A stretch of 64,000 nt of DNA, taken from Pseudo-nitzschia pungens (lineage: Eukaryota; Bacillariophyta; Bacillariophyceae; Bacillariales; Bacillariaceae). Where the stretch lies: assembly GCA_037355855.1 (NCBI GenBank), contig CM074759.1, forward strand, positions 5,890,001-5,954,000, read 5' to 3'. Below, piece after piece: positions 1 to 10,263 of the stretch. A program made the position numbers and the translations under genes. The notes beneath the pieces were generated by a model. The model saw only the letters and a program-made list of their open reading frames with translations. It made no database searches and had not been told where the DNA came from. Position 1 is the stretch's first letter. The number at the start of each line of letters is the position of its first letter.

Positions 1-2946
1 GGGTCTTCTGTTGATGATATGTCTTCATCTTCTTCTGAGTCCTCATCTGCAGGTGTGCTTTCTGATGTTGATATGCTTGGCACTGAACCTGCTCCAGGGG
101 ATTCCTTGAAGACTTCTTCTTCTGCAGGTGTGCTCTCTGATGTTGAGATGCTTGGCACTGGATCTGCGCCAGGGGAATCTGCACCAGGGGAATCTGCACC
201 AGGGGATTCCTTGCAAACTTCTTCTCTGTCAACAGCTTCTCAACTAGGCTCCCAGTCAGGTCCTCCGCAGTCGGGTACTCTGTCAGGATCTCAGTCGTCA
301 GATCCTTTGTTGTCAGACCCCAAGCTGATCAGCTCCCAGTCCTCAGGCTCCCAGCAGCAGGGCTCCCAGCTGCCAGGCCAACAGATGTCCAGACACACAC
401 CAAAGGGCTCTGGGACCTCAGGCAAGGTCCCTGCTTCCTCCATCCTCAAGCAATCCACTCTTGCCTTTTCCTCTGCCCAGAAAGCTGATCCCTCTCAGCA
501 GCAAGCACGACAATCCCAACGCCAGGAGGCTTTGGCTGCTGCCAACAGGGCTCATTCCGCTTCCTTCTTCTGGTGTTTTTATGGTAAGGGTCCCTGTTCT
601 GGCAAGTCTCCTATACCATCTGCAATTCATGCCTTTCGACAATCTCCAACTGGTAAACGGTTATGGGCTGGGTGTCCAAGCCCTACACACTTTTTCAGCA
701 AGAAGGAGGGTACAGACAAAAAATCCATCCATGATATTTGCAGGACTGCCATCCCTCCTGTTTATTCTCAGGTTTTTCCGGACACTCCAGACTGGCGCAA
801 TGCCACTGTAGATTCCTTGGCCTCTCTTGCCTCTGCTTGCTTTCAAGGCTCTGCCCCAGCCTGGACCAAGCAACCACCTGGCCAGGCTCTGAAGAAATGT
901 CTTATTGGTTTGGTCAAGATGTCTCCTGAGTGTTTTGATGACCTGTATTGTGAGGGCAACCTTTTGCCTAGCACTGAAGGCAAAGTATGGTGGGCAGCCA
1001 ATCAGGTGCTTGGTTCTCATTGGCATTTCAAGAAGCGACCTCCTACACCTGCGCCACCAGTGGCTGATGATGCTTCCACTTCCAAATCTTCCCCTTCCAA
1101 ATCAGTGTCCTTTCTTCCTGGTGGTGGTGATGCTACTGTCTTGTCCTCCTCTGCTGGGCATTTCCTCCAACGCCGAGGGGTTTGCTCCAGTGATTCTAGA
1201 GCTCCAGTGGATGTAACTGCTGGAACCAAGTGTTCTCATAGTTCTTATGTCACTCTGTCCCTTCCAAGGTTGATGTCACAACACCCTGGGGAACTATATG
1301 ATGAGCTGCTCAAGTCTCTCAAGGAAGCTTTGGATCTTCTATGGACTGTTGACAAGCGCCTGGTGTTGTATGTTTTTCCCTCAAGAGCCAGGCTCAACCC
1401 CAAGGCCAAGCCTGTTACCAAGTTTTGGACGACACTTCCTGACAGGAAGACCTTGGAATTGTATGTTGCTCAGCTCTGGCTTCGCAGCAGAACTGCTCCT
1501 CATCTACGCTTCTTTTTGGGACACAGTGCTTCCCTGGAGAAACTCTTTTCAGCACAATTGCTCCAGAGGCTCAGAGACCGTGACATGGACCTGAAATATG
1601 ACCACATACAGGCCCCAGTTATTGTCACCTGTGGCTTTCTCCTTGGATCTTACATGCAGAGTTTTGATCTTGACCACTACAACGAATTGCTTCAGACTCA
1701 TCCTAGGTTTCAGGCATGTCCTATTGCTGTTATCAGGAAGAATATCAGCCTTGACAACTCCAGAACTCCTGATCCCAATCCTGTTCTGGCTGCACATGTT
1801 TTATGTGATGCTACAAAGCGCGCCCAAACTGTTAAGCTCCTCAAAGCCCAGTTCAATCGGTGCAAACCTTCAGACATTGCCTCTCTCCCTGATGGTAAAT
1901 TCTACAAGTTTATTGAGACAGCTACCAATCCTTCTGACAGACCTCTTCCCCCCTCCAAGCTCAAGACTGTTCGCCAGGCTAAGCACCGCCAAGCTAAATT
2001 TATTGAGAGCCATGAAACTGCTCCTGTTCTGGGGGTAGTTGATCTTGATCTTCCAGTTGACCTGGGCCAAGGGCTGGTTTTGAAGACACTGCGCAGTGTG
2101 CTTCTGGGTATCAGAACCCGTGACAATTGGTCATGGCCTCTTTTTCTTTCTGTCGATACCAGTTCATACCGAGGCGAGATCCTTGCTTTGTACAATATCA
2201 CTACCAAGGCTGAAGCAATGGCCATGTTGTCTTTCCTGCCTATTATACTGGAAGCTCATTATGGTTCTTGTGTTCGACAATGGTTCTCTTCTGAGTGCTT
2301 GACTGAAATGGAAGCCTACCATTGGGATGCTGCTGCCAATTGTGTTGTGGAAACTGAACCTGCTGCAGATCCATTGCAGGATGACTCTCTTCCCTTTTTT
2401 GGTGATGGGGATGCAAGAGATTGGGAACTTGTTGATGATGACTTGTCAGTTGACCTTGCCCCAGACCTTACCTTTGATCTGGATCTGCACTTTAACCTCC
2501 AAGCCCGTGCTGACAGTGGTGGTGGCGGATTTGATGACTCTCAATCCATGGATACTTTAGCAACCGGTACTTCCAATCTCACTGATGTCCAGGCTTCAGC
2601 GCCTGCAGGTGGTGTTCCTACTGGAGGTGATCCTTCCAATGTTGCCAAGGCTGATGCCTCTCCTGGTATTCCTCCTGAAGTTCCCCCTGCAGTTCCTGAC
2701 CCTCCCCAGAATGCCATGGCTGGTGACCTCCCTGTGGCCTCTCCTGATTCCTCAACTGCAGTTCCTGCTGCCGGTGGTGGGGAAGACGCAGCCTCTGCAT
2801 TGAGGCTTGGAGTTGCTGCAATTGCATTCTCCTCCAGCCATGATGCTAGTGTCAGTGATTTGAGCCATGCCAATGTTTCCACCAAATCAGCTCCGGCAAC
2901 TCTTCCATCCCTGCGACAGACTGGGTTTCCTTCTGATCATGGTTAG
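1..2946 (+). CDS. LINE ORF1 protein, 5'-partial (L1)
   Basis: First ORF of the LINE, presumably the RNA-binding partner of ORF2, a role inferred from position only. Frame 1 is open from base 1 to the TAG at 2944-2946. By analogy with F it lacks the first 81 codons. Visible parts are: a Ser-rich N-terminus with repeated SAPGES/SAPGDS units; a Gln/Ser tract (SQSSGSQQQGSQLPGQQ); a conserved aromatic/Cys block (FFWCFYGKGPCSG, then CPSPTHFFSKKEG); a long central globular region; an Asp-rich stretch (DWELVDDDLSVDLAPDL); and a Pro/Ala-rich tail. I see no CCHC knuckle or RRM signature and do not recognise the family. The last 8 nt overlap the ORF2 start. Confidence 0.85.
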   Translation, partial: GSSVDDMSSSSSESSSAGVLSDVDMLGTEPAPGDSLKTSSSAGVLSDVEMLGTGSAPGESAPGESAPGDSLQTSSLSTASQLGSQSGPPQSGTLSGSQSSDPLLSDPKLISSQSSGSQQQGSQLPGQQMSRHTPKGSGTSGKVPASSILKQSTLAFSSAQKADPSQQQARQSQRQEALAAANRAHSASFFWCFYGKGPCSGKSPIPSAIHAFRQSPTGKRLWAGCPSPTHFFSKKEGTDKKSIHDICRTAIPPVYSQVFPDTPDWRNATVDSLASLASACFQGSAPAWTKQPPGQALKKCLIGLVKMSPECFDDLYCEGNLLPSTEGKVWWAANQVLGSHWHFKKRPPTPAPPVADDASTSKSSPSKSVSFLPGGGDATVLSSSAGHFLQRRGVCSSDSRAPVDVTAGTKCSHSSYVTLSLPRLMSQHPGELYDELLKSLKEALDLLWTVDKRLVLYVFPSRARLNPKAKPVTKFWTTLPDRKTLELYVAQLWLRSRTAPHLRFFLGHSASLEKLFSAQLLQRLRDRDMDLKYDHIQAPVIVTCGFLLGSYMQSFDLDHYNELLQTHPRFQACPIAVIRKNISLDNSRTPDPNPVLAAHVLCDATKRAQTVKLLKAQFNRCKPSDIASLPDGKFYKFIETATNPSDRPLPPSKLKTVRQAKHRQAKFIESHETAPVLGVVDLDLPVDLGQGLVLKTLRSVLLGIRTRDNWSWPLFLSVDTSSYRGEILALYNITTKAEAMAMLSFLPIILEAHYGSCVRQWFSSECLTEMEAYHWDAAANCVVETEPAADPLQDDSLPFFGDGDARDWELVDDDLSVDLAPDLTFDLDLHFNLQARADSGGGGFDDSQSMDTLATGTSNLTDVQASAPAGGVPTGGDPSNVAKADASPGIPPEVPPAVPDPPQNAMAGDLPVASPDSSTAVPAAGGGEDAASALRLGVAAIAFSSSHDASVSDLSHANVSTKSAPATLPSLRQTGFPSDHG

Positions 2947-5900
2947 CTCTTCTGGTATGAGGTTTGATGGGATGCCTTCCACTCCAAATCCTATCAATGC
3001 TTCTACTGTTTCTCCCTTTTCCTCCTCCGCCTCTTCCCCTGTCTCTCATTTTGTCCAATTAACTCTTCATGGAGACTCTCTTGCTGCTAAGGATTCTGAC
3101 AGTTTTGGTCACTCCTTCCCTCAAGCTCCATCCTCTAACTCCACCATCATCACTTTCCAAAACATTGGACCACAGCGCAGAGCTGCCTTTATGTCCATGT
3201 CCAAGCACAACTCCCGTCAATTTGTCAAGAGCAATGCCAGTGTGGCTCTTTTTGCTGAACATTGTTTGAATGAATCCAAACTCCTGCCATGTGATCTTTT
3301 CAATCGGCGCATGAAGAATATCAGTCCCTCAAGTTTTTCCTATCTTGCCAACAACAAGCATGAAGCTTCTGACTGTTCATGGCTTCAGCCTGGTGGTACA
3401 GGGTTTTCCATTGATCAACTGTTCAGTTCCCACAAGATTGCCCATGGGGCTGATCCTTCTGGTCTTGGGAGATGGTCCTTTGTCAAGTTTCAGGGCAGGG
3501 ATGGTTACACTGTCACTATGTTTTCTGCTTACTGCCCTGTTGAAAATGACAGGGACCTTGGTTCCGTCTGGAATCAACAGTACCGATACTTTCAAGCAGC
3601 TGAAAATCTTTTCAGTCCCAACCCATGCATTCTCTTTCACAGGGATTTGACTGCTGCCCTTCAGGTCTGTCTGGGTGCAGGTGACCAGGTCATTCTTGGG
3701 ATTGATCAAAATGCTGATGTTCGGACTGATGGCTTGTCTTTTGAGCTCAAGGCTCTTGGTTTCAGAGATGCCATTCTTACCCTTCATAGTCAGTCTTCTC
3801 CTCCTGCCACTCACAACCGCAACACTACCAGAACACCAATTGATGCCATTTGGGTCTCTGAGAATGTTGATGTTCTCAGGGCTGGGTATTGTCCCTTTGG
3901 TGGCGCCTATGGTATGGAATCGGACCACAGAATGCTTTGGATTGAAGTCTGTAATTGCAGCCTCATGGGAAAACACCTGCCACCTCCCGTGAGCTTCTCT
4001 CATTCCAAACTCCAGTCCTCCCACCCTCATCGGCGCCAACGGTATTTCAAGCGTGTCAGGCACAGCTTTCTCAAGGCTGGAGTGTTTTCTCTCCAAGCTA
4101 CGCTGGAACACCTCCTGGCTCAGTTTCAGTCTGGGGATATTTCTGTGCGCGCTGATCTCATCACCACATATGAAGTCCTCCATGAAACCTCCACCTCTCT
4201 CAGGCTCTCTGTTGAACAAAACCTTTGCCACACAAGAGCTGGTCTGGTTCCATGGTCCCCGAAGCTGCAAGTCTATCGTGATACAATTGACTTTTGGCGG
4301 CGTGTTGTTAAGCTGAGACAGGGTGTGTCCACCAGTCATACTGTTTTGAAAAGGCTGGCATGCAAGCTTTCTCTCTACAAAGGGGAACACTGTGATCTTT
4401 CCAGTGCTGTCCTCCACCTGAAACAAGCTTACAGGCAATACCGGGCAGTGAAAAAATTGGCCCCCTCTTGGAGAGACTCCTTCAATCAAGGCCTGGTGGA
4501 TGCACTTCTTGCTGAAGGCAAACCTCACAACCAGAATGCTTCCCAGATTCGTGTCAGGATGCGCAGGGAACGTCTTCAAAGAGAGCTTGGCCTTGCTGCT
4601 AGGTCTATTCGGGGACGTGTCAACAAGTCAGCTGTCTTGAGAGCTATTGCAGTTGGCCCTGATGGTGCTGAACAGGTCTTGGAGTCCCAGTCCACTATGG
4701 TTCCAGCTATGGCTGAATCCAATGTCCGGCGTCAACAGCAGTGTCTTGGCACTCCCTCCATGACTCCCTCCTTCATTCAAGATTTTGGCTACCTCGGCAC
4801 AGCCCATGCTTCTGCTCAAGTTCTTGATGGCACATATAATCCTCCTCCTGCCACTGACAAATACCTGTCTGAATTTCTTTCTTGTCTCAAAGTCCCTGCC
4901 TCTATTCTGAGTTTGCCTCCCTTTGACTATTCAGTGTGTCCAGCTGACAATGCTGCTGCCTGGAAACACCAGAGGGAACGCACAGCAAGTGAACCTTCTT
5001 GTTTGAGTTTTGCCCACCACAAGGCTTTTGCCCTTGATCCCCAGTTGAACAAGTTTGACACTCTACTGAGATCAGTCCCATTGATTGTTGGCTTCTCTCC
5101 TTCTGCCTGGCAGGTCATCACGGATGTTGAGATATTCAAGAAACCTGGTGAATATAGAGTGGATAAGATGAGGCTCATCCAGTTGATGTCTCCTGAGTTC
5201 CAAATCAACAACAAGATGATTGGCAGACGCATTCTTGCCCATGCTGAACGTGCCAATGCAGTGGCGGTTGATCAACATGGAAGCAGGAAACACCACAAGG
5301 CCATCAATACCTGCTTGAACAAGAAGCTCATCTGTGATGTGTTGAGGCAGAAGCGCAGATCCGGTGCTGTTGCTATGAATGATGCCAAGGGCTGTTATGA
5401 TAGAATCTCTCATCCCATTGCAGGTCTCACTCTCCAGAGCTTTGGGGTTCCTGCACATGTGTGTGAAGTTCTTCTGTCTACTCTGCAACATGCTAAGCAC
5501 CACATCAAAACTGGTTTTGGTCGGTCAGGTCCTGTGTATGGTGATGAACCTGTTCCTCTCAGTGGTTGTGGCCAAGGCAATGGTATTGGTCCAACTCTTT
5601 GGGCTTTGGTGTCAACAATTGTCTTCCGAATGATGCAACAGGCTGGGCATGGTGTCCATCTTATCACTTCTTTGTCACTGCAACTGGTTTCTCTTGTGGG
5701 TTTTGCCTTTGTGGATGACACAGATTTGTTTTGTGCTGGCTCTGATTCCTCCACATCTGGTGAGGAATTAGCTGTTGACTTTCAGGAAGCTCTTGACCGG
5801 TGGGCTGGTGGGATTATTGCCACTGGTGGTGCTATTGAACCTGCCAAATCCTTCTGTTATTTGATTGATTTCAAATGGAATGGATCCAGTTGGGACTATC

Positions 5901-8770
5901 GCTCCATTGCTGACATGCCCGGTGACTTCTCTGTTGCTGATAAGAATGGCAATCAAGCTACCCTGGATCGTTTTGAAGTTGACCATGCTGACAAGACCCT
6001 TGGGGTTTTTATCTCCATGGATGGCAATGAGGAAGCACAGATTGCTCACATGAAGTCACAGTCTCAGTCTTTTGGCTCTCAGCTCAAGGCTTCCAAGTGT
6101 GAGAAGAGGGCATCCCTCTACACATTCAAGTATTCTTTCATGAAGTCTGTTGAATACCCCATGCCTGTCACGCAACTTGATGAGGCCACTTGGACTAAGA
6201 TAATTCACCCAGCTCTTGTTCCTGTGCTGAATAAAGCAGGGATGTCACGGACATTTCCCAGACATGTGTTCTATGGTCCTTCCCTCTATCAAGGCTTTGG
6301 TTTCATTCACCCCTACCTCCTCCAAGAGTTCAGTCATATTGCCACCCTCTTTCAGGAATCTGTCAGGTCCTCCCAAACTGGTAGGATTCTCCGGCTAACT
6401 GCTGAGTCTCTACGGCTCGAACTTGGCATTCCTCTCCATCTTGGTGTCACACCATATCATCCTTTTGCTTCCTATGTCACTCCTTGCTGGTACAAACATG
6501 TGTGGAAGTTTTTCTCTGTTCACCCTGTGAGCTTGTTTGAAGACTTCCCAGATCTTCCCCTGCTACGTTCCAATGACTGCTATCTCATGCAAGCCTTTGT
6601 CAACGCTGGCTTCAGAGGTGCTGACTTGTCCCTCTTGAATCACATGCGCATGTCACTCAAGGCTATTTCCCTTGCTGACATTTGTACTCCAGATGGGAAG
6701 AGACTCTCTCCCATGGCTTTCCAGCTGATATCCTCCAATCACTTGAGGGATCATCTTGACTGGCCGAGATGTCCTCCATCTTGGCCTCCAGCAGCAAAGC
6801 GCTTATGGACTAAGGCACTTCAGACCTGTTTTCTTCCCCCCTGTCCACCCCCCGCAGCCAGGGCACTGGCTCCTTTTCATCTTGGGCATTGGCTCTCTCC
6901 CCAGACAGCTTCTCTTTGGCCTTGGTTTTTGTCTCCATCCACCAACAGAATATTCTTCAAAACTTCTACTGGCTGGACTGTGAGCACCTCCCAGGGCAGG
7001 GGCAGATACAGGGTCACTGCTGAAATCCTTTCTGACAAACCAGCCTGCGCTGATGTGCTTGTCTGCCCTGTTATTTGTGGCCAAGTTGTCCGCGTTGTCG
7101 GGTCTTCAGCCTTTGTTTCTGAACCTCCTGACAAGGATCCTCTGGAGTACAATCCATTTGATTCTCTTCCAGACTCCCCGGCAGATGCCTTTGACGCACT
7201 CTGTGCGTCTCCAAGGGTACTTCTCCACAAATATTCCCTACCACAGGCTGGCTGTCAGCACATTGTTGATGCTATCCAGAGTGGTACTGCCAGTGCTGTC
7301 TGCGATGGTTCATTTGATCCGGAACTTCTCAGAGGAACTTCTGCTTTCATCCTGTCACCCAATACCTCCACCAAGTCTGCTTCATTGTTCCTCACTGGCT
7401 GTAATTTTGTCAGTGGATCCCCTGAGGATCAGTCATCCTATAGGAGTGAACTGGCAGGTATCATTGGGGTTCTCACCTGTTGCACTGCTCTGGTGAGTAT
7501 CTTTGATATTGCTTCTGGCTCTATCACCATTGCTCTGGATGGTGACACAGCTCTCAAACAGGCTCAAGGATCTTGGCCATTGGTTATTTCCCAGAAGTCT
7601 TTTGATTATGTTTATGTCATCAGAAACATGATTTCTGCCCTGCCAATCTCTGTGCACTTTCAGTGGGTTCAGAGCCATCAATCTGGAATCTTTCTTGATT
7701 GGTGGGCACTTCGCAATCATCAGGCTGACAGCATGGCCAAGGCATTTCTCTCTGTCCATAGAGCTTCTGCCCATCACTATCCCAGACTTGTGTTTGAGCC
7801 CTGGGCATTTTCTCTCAATGGATGCAAGTGTTCAAGGTTTGATCAGAATGCTCTGCATGTTGCCATTTCTGGTCCTCCTCTTCTTAAATATTGGCAGACC
7901 CACCATGATATCCCCATTCCACAACCTGTTTTGGGTTCCATCCATTGGTGTGCCCATCTGTCTGCCTTCAAGCGACTCCCTCCTGGCATGCAAAGGTGGT
8001 TTGTCAAGTTTGCTTCTGGATGCATTGGTGTTGGCAACCAACTCCTTCACTACCAGTATCAGGATCACTCCAGGTGCCCATTGTGTGATGCAGACAACGA
8101 GAAGGTTTCTCATGTGCTCTCCTGCAAGGATCCTGGGGCTGTCAGGCACAGTGTGTCGGCCTTCACGGGACCACTGCAGAAGAGGCTTGAAGTTGAACAA
8201 ACTGATCCATCATTGGTTGCTGCCATTGTGGATCTTCTCACAAGAGTTCGGAAGGGCCAGAGAATTTATCCATCATCCTACTCCCTTGCAATTGCTTCTG
8301 CTGTCAGGGCACAGAGGACAATTGGTTGGCACAACTGGCTTCTTGGTAGGTGGTCTCCTCGCTGGTATCAAATCCAGGCTGACTACTACTCCCACATTGG
8401 AAGCAAGCGCTCTCCCAAACGTTGGGCTACAGCTATCATCCATCAGTTCTTTCTTACCTCCTGGGATCTTTGGACTTATAGGAATGAACGACTCCATGGT
8501 CCTGGGGGTACCCTTGATGCTGAACAACACCAATCTCTTGATGCTTCCATCACCTCTGAATTGGCAATTGGTGCAGCTGGTGCACTTCCCCAGTCACACT
8601 CCCTGTTACAAACCCCTTTCCAAGTCCTACAAGGTTACACCCTGACTGCCAAGCGGCAGTGGCTTGCAACCATCCACCTTGCAAGGAAGCAGTATGCAGC
8701 GCCTGTCCCACCAGTGCAGCCATACCAACAAGAGGCTGCTCTTCTCAGAGCCTGGCTTACTGGACCTTAG
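2939..8770 (+). CDS. LINE ORF2: endonuclease / reverse transcriptase / RNase H polyprotein (L1)
   Basis: Enzyme for target-primed reverse transcription, 1943 aa. The start ATG at 2939 lies in ATGGTTAG, which also holds the ORF1 stop; the frame is open further upstream, but this ATG is conserved in every copy. Domains: AP-like endonuclease, about residues 70-340 (E107 in AEHCLNES, D256/N258 in GIDQNAD, D302 in TPIDAIW, S328-D329-H330); reverse transcriptase, about 735-1030 (motif A D815, motif B GCGQGNGIGP 876-885, motif C FVDD with D926/D927); RNase H, about 1445-1605 (D1456, E1504, D1534, H1580, D1597); and a CX2CX8HX3C finger (C1713, C1716, H1725, C1729). All expected catalytic residues are present. 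It ends LTGP-TAG, two residues before the LTGPQG end of J and H. Confidence 0.93.
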   Translation: MVSSSGMRFDGMPSTPNPINASTVSPFSSSASSPVSHFVQLTLHGDSLAAKDSDSFGHSFPQAPSSNSTIITFQNIGPQRRAAFMSMSKHNSRQFVKSNASVALFAEHCLNESKLLPCDLFNRRMKNISPSSFSYLANNKHEASDCSWLQPGGTGFSIDQLFSSHKIAHGADPSGLGRWSFVKFQGRDGYTVTMFSAYCPVENDRDLGSVWNQQYRYFQAAENLFSPNPCILFHRDLTAALQVCLGAGDQVILGIDQNADVRTDGLSFELKALGFRDAILTLHSQSSPPATHNRNTTRTPIDAIWVSENVDVLRAGYCPFGGAYGMESDHRMLWIEVCNCSLMGKHLPPPVSFSHSKLQSSHPHRRQRYFKRVRHSFLKAGVFSLQATLEHLLAQFQSGDISVRADLITTYEVLHETSTSLRLSVEQNLCHTRAGLVPWSPKLQVYRDTIDFWRRVVKLRQGVSTSHTVLKRLACKLSLYKGEHCDLSSAVLHLKQAYRQYRAVKKLAPSWRDSFNQGLVDALLAEGKPHNQNASQIRVRMRRERLQRELGLAARSIRGRVNKSAVLRAIAVGPDGAEQVLESQSTMVPAMAESNVRRQQQCLGTPSMTPSFIQDFGYLGTAHASAQVLDGTYNPPPATDKYLSEFLSCLKVPASILSLPPFDYSVCPADNAAAWKHQRERTASEPSCLSFAHHKAFALDPQLNKFDTLLRSVPLIVGFSPSAWQVITDVEIFKKPGEYRVDKMRLIQLMSPEFQINNKMIGRRILAHAERANAVAVDQHGSRKHHKAINTCLNKKLICDVLRQKRRSGAVAMNDAKGCYDRISHPIAGLTLQSFGVPAHVCEVLLSTLQHAKHHIKTGFGRSGPVYGDEPVPLSGCGQGNGIGPTLWALVSTIVFRMMQQAGHGVHLITSLSLQLVSLVGFAFVDDTDLFCAGSDSSTSGEELAVDFQEALDRWAGGIIATGGAIEPAKSFCYLIDFKWNGSSWDYRSIADMPGDFSVADKNGNQATLDRFEVDHADKTLGVFISMDGNEEAQIAHMKSQSQSFGSQLKASKCEKRASLYTFKYSFMKSVEYPMPVTQLDEATWTKIIHPALVPVLNKAGMSRTFPRHVFYGPSLYQGFGFIHPYLLQEFSHIATLFQESVRSSQTGRILRLTAESLRLELGIPLHLGVTPYHPFASYVTPCWYKHVWKFFSVHPVSLFEDFPDLPLLRSNDCYLMQAFVNAGFRGADLSLLNHMRMSLKAISLADICTPDGKRLSPMAFQLISSNHLRDHLDWPRCPPSWPPAAKRLWTKALQTCFLPPCPPPAARALAPFHLGHWLSPQTASLWPWFLSPSTNRIFFKTSTGWTVSTSQGRGRYRVTAEILSDKPACADVLVCPVICGQVVRVVGSSAFVSEPPDKDPLEYNPFDSLPDSPADAFDALCASPRVLLHKYSLPQAGCQHIVDAIQSGTASAVCDGSFDPELLRGTSAFILSPNTSTKSASLFLTGCNFVSGSPEDQSSYRSELAGIIGVLTCCTALVSIFDIASGSITIALDGDTALKQAQGSWPLVISQKSFDYVYVIRNMISALPISVHFQWVQSHQSGIFLDWWALRNHQADSMAKAFLSVHRASAHHYPRLVFEPWAFSLNGCKCSRFDQNALHVAISGPPLLKYWQTHHDIPIPQPVLGSIHWCAHLSAFKRLPPGMQRWFVKFASGCIGVGNQLLHYQYQDHSRCPLCDADNEKVSHVLSCKDPGAVRHSVSAFTGPLQKRLEVEQTDPSLVAAIVDLLTRVRKGQRIYPSSYSLAIASAVRAQRTIGWHNWLLGRWSPRWYQIQADYYSHIGSKRSPKRWATAIIHQFFLTSWDLWTYRNERLHGPGGTLDAEQHQSLDASITSELAIGAAGALPQSHSLLQTPFQVLQGYTLTAKRQWLATIHLARKQYAAPVPPVQPYQQEAALLRAWLTGP

Positions 8771-9074
8771 GGTTGATTACACTTTTTACCTTGGTTTTGT
8801 CTTATGTTCCTGCTTCTTATCCTGTCCCATCCCTTTTGATACTGGACCTTATCCCAATATCTCCATTCCCATCTCACTTTCTCTCAAGTCCCTATTTTGT
8901 GGGACTTGTTTGTCTTTTTCCCTGCTTGATGTTCAAGGTTTGTTTGAAAATTTGTCGTTCTACCACTTGGGGTCCTGACTCTATGATGGAGGCGACGTTA
9001 AAGTCTGGTTACAGACTGAGTAATTTAGTTTCACCTTTGGTGATTAAAGTTATTTAAATACGTATATTATTATT
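8771..9074 (+). promoter_or_regulatory. LINE 3' UTR with two hairpins and ATT tail (L1)
   Basis: A non-coding 304-bp 3' end. Hairpin 1 (9002-9017) is AGTCTG-GTTA-CAGACT, a perfect 6-bp stem. Hairpin 2 (9031-9043) is TCACC-TTT-GGTGA. They are followed by an A/T-rich stretch, TACGTATA and the ATT repeats. In LINEs with stringent 3'-end recognition, such structures bind the reverse transcriptase; that role is inferred here. The same block ends copies H, F and J and, with changed bases, element Q. Confidence 0.75.
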
Positions 9075-9968
9075 CTTAAATATTGGCAGACCCACCATGA
9101 CATCCCCATTCCACAACCTGTTCTGAGTTCCATCCATTGGTGTGCCCATCTGTCTGCCTTTAAGCGTCTACCTCCTGGCATGCAAAGGTGGTTTGTCAAA
9201 TTTGCTTCTGGATGCATTGGTGTTGGCAACCAACTCCTTCACTACCAGTATCAGGATCACTCCAGGTGCCCATTGTGTGATGCAGACAACGAGAAGGTTT
9301 CTCATGTGCTCTCCTGCAAGGACACTGGGGCAATACAGCACAGTGTGTCAGCTTTCAAGGGACCACTGCAGAAGAGGCTTGAAGTTGAACAAACTGATCC
9401 ATCATTGGTGGCTGCCATTGTGGATCTTCTCACCAGAGTTCGGAAGGGCCAGAACATTTATCCATCCTCCTACTCACTTGCAATTGCTTCTGCTGTCAGG
9501 GCACAGAGGACAATTGGTTGGCACAACTGGCTTCTTGGTAGGTGGTCTCCTCGCTCGTACCAAATCCAGGCTGACTACTACTCCCACATTGGAAGCAAGC
9601 GCTCTCCCAAACGTTGGGCTACAGCTATCATCCATCAGTTCTTTCTTACCTCCTGGGATCTTTGGACCTACAGAAATGAACGACTCCATGGTCCTGGGGG
9701 TACCCTCGATGCTGAACAACACCAATCTCTTGATGCTTCCATCACTTCAGAATTGGCAATTGGTGCAGCTGGTGCACTTCCCCAGTCACACTCCCTTTTG
9801 CAAACCCCTTTCCAAGTCCTACAAGGTTACACCCTGACTGCCAAGAGGCAGTGGCTTGCAACCATCCACCTTGCCAGGAAGCAGTATGCAGCGCCTGTCC
9901 CACCAGTGCAGCCATACCAACGAGAGGCTGCTCTCCTCAGAGCCTGGCTTACTGGACCTCAGGGTTGA
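9075..9968 (+). pseudogene. ORF2 C-terminal fragment (H)
   Basis: It encodes residues equivalent to 1649 onward of ORF2, from LKYWQTHHD through the CCHC finger (RCPLCDADNEKVSHVLSC) to LTGPQG and TGA. The frame is intact but the endonuclease, RT and RNase H are absent, so it is a relic with no start of its own. The first in-frame ATG (9180, MQRWFVKF) is internal to the domain. Confidence 0.88.
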
Positions 9969-10263
9969 TTCCAATTTGTACCTTGGTTTTGTCTTCTGTT
10001 CCTGCTTCTCATCCTGTCATTTACCTTTTGATACTGGTTTATCCCACTATCTTCCTTCCCATCTCACTTTCTCTCAAGTCCCTATTTTGTGGGACTTGTT
10101 TGTCTTTTCCCTGCTTGATGTTCAAGGTTTGTTTGAAAATTTGTTGTTCTGCCACTTGGGGTCCTGACTCTATGATGGAGGCGACGTTAAAGTCTGGTTA
10201 CAGACTGAGTAATTTAGTTTCACCGTTGGTGATTAAAGTTATTTAAATACGTATATTATTATT
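9075..10263 (+). mobile_element. LINE copy H, 3' fragment
   Basis: The 3'-terminal 1.19 kb of another LINE copy, starting abruptly inside ORF2 right after the L1 tail and ending in its own 3' UTR and ATT tail at 10263. The simplest reading is that H was whole and L1 inserted into it, the H 5' part lying before the window. Sequence after its tail is again LINE (ORF1 of L3), so H itself appears nested in L3. Differences from L1 (hairpin 2 loop GTT instead of TTT, several codons) show it is a separate copy and not a tandem duplication of L1. Confidence 0.85.

Larger units (their letters stand above)
1..9074 (+). mobile_element. LINE copy L1, 5' end outside window
   Basis: A non-LTR retrotransposon copy containing most of ORF1, complete ORF2, a 3' UTR and a tail of three ATT units ending at 9074. 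Alignment to copy F places base 1 at ORF1 codon 82, so the 5' UTR and the ORF1 start lie before the window. Both visible reading frames are open. The sequence directly after the tail is not host DNA but the inside of another LINE ORF2 (copy H), so L1 most simply inserted into H. The upstream TSD cannot be checked. L1 is almost identical to copy F (from 45780), including the downstream junction with H. Confidence 0.93.

Noticed and set aside
3377..4579. 400-aa antisense ORF inside ORF2, repeated at 32753-33955, and 316-aa frame-shifted ORFs at 7695-8645 and 50681-51631
   Set aside because: Shadows of a strongly conserved coding frame; they lack domains and follow the ORF2 codon pattern.
9075..10263. 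Tandem duplication of the L1 3' end
   Set aside because: Sequence differences from L1 and a start within ORF2 exactly at the L1 tail fit nested insertion better.
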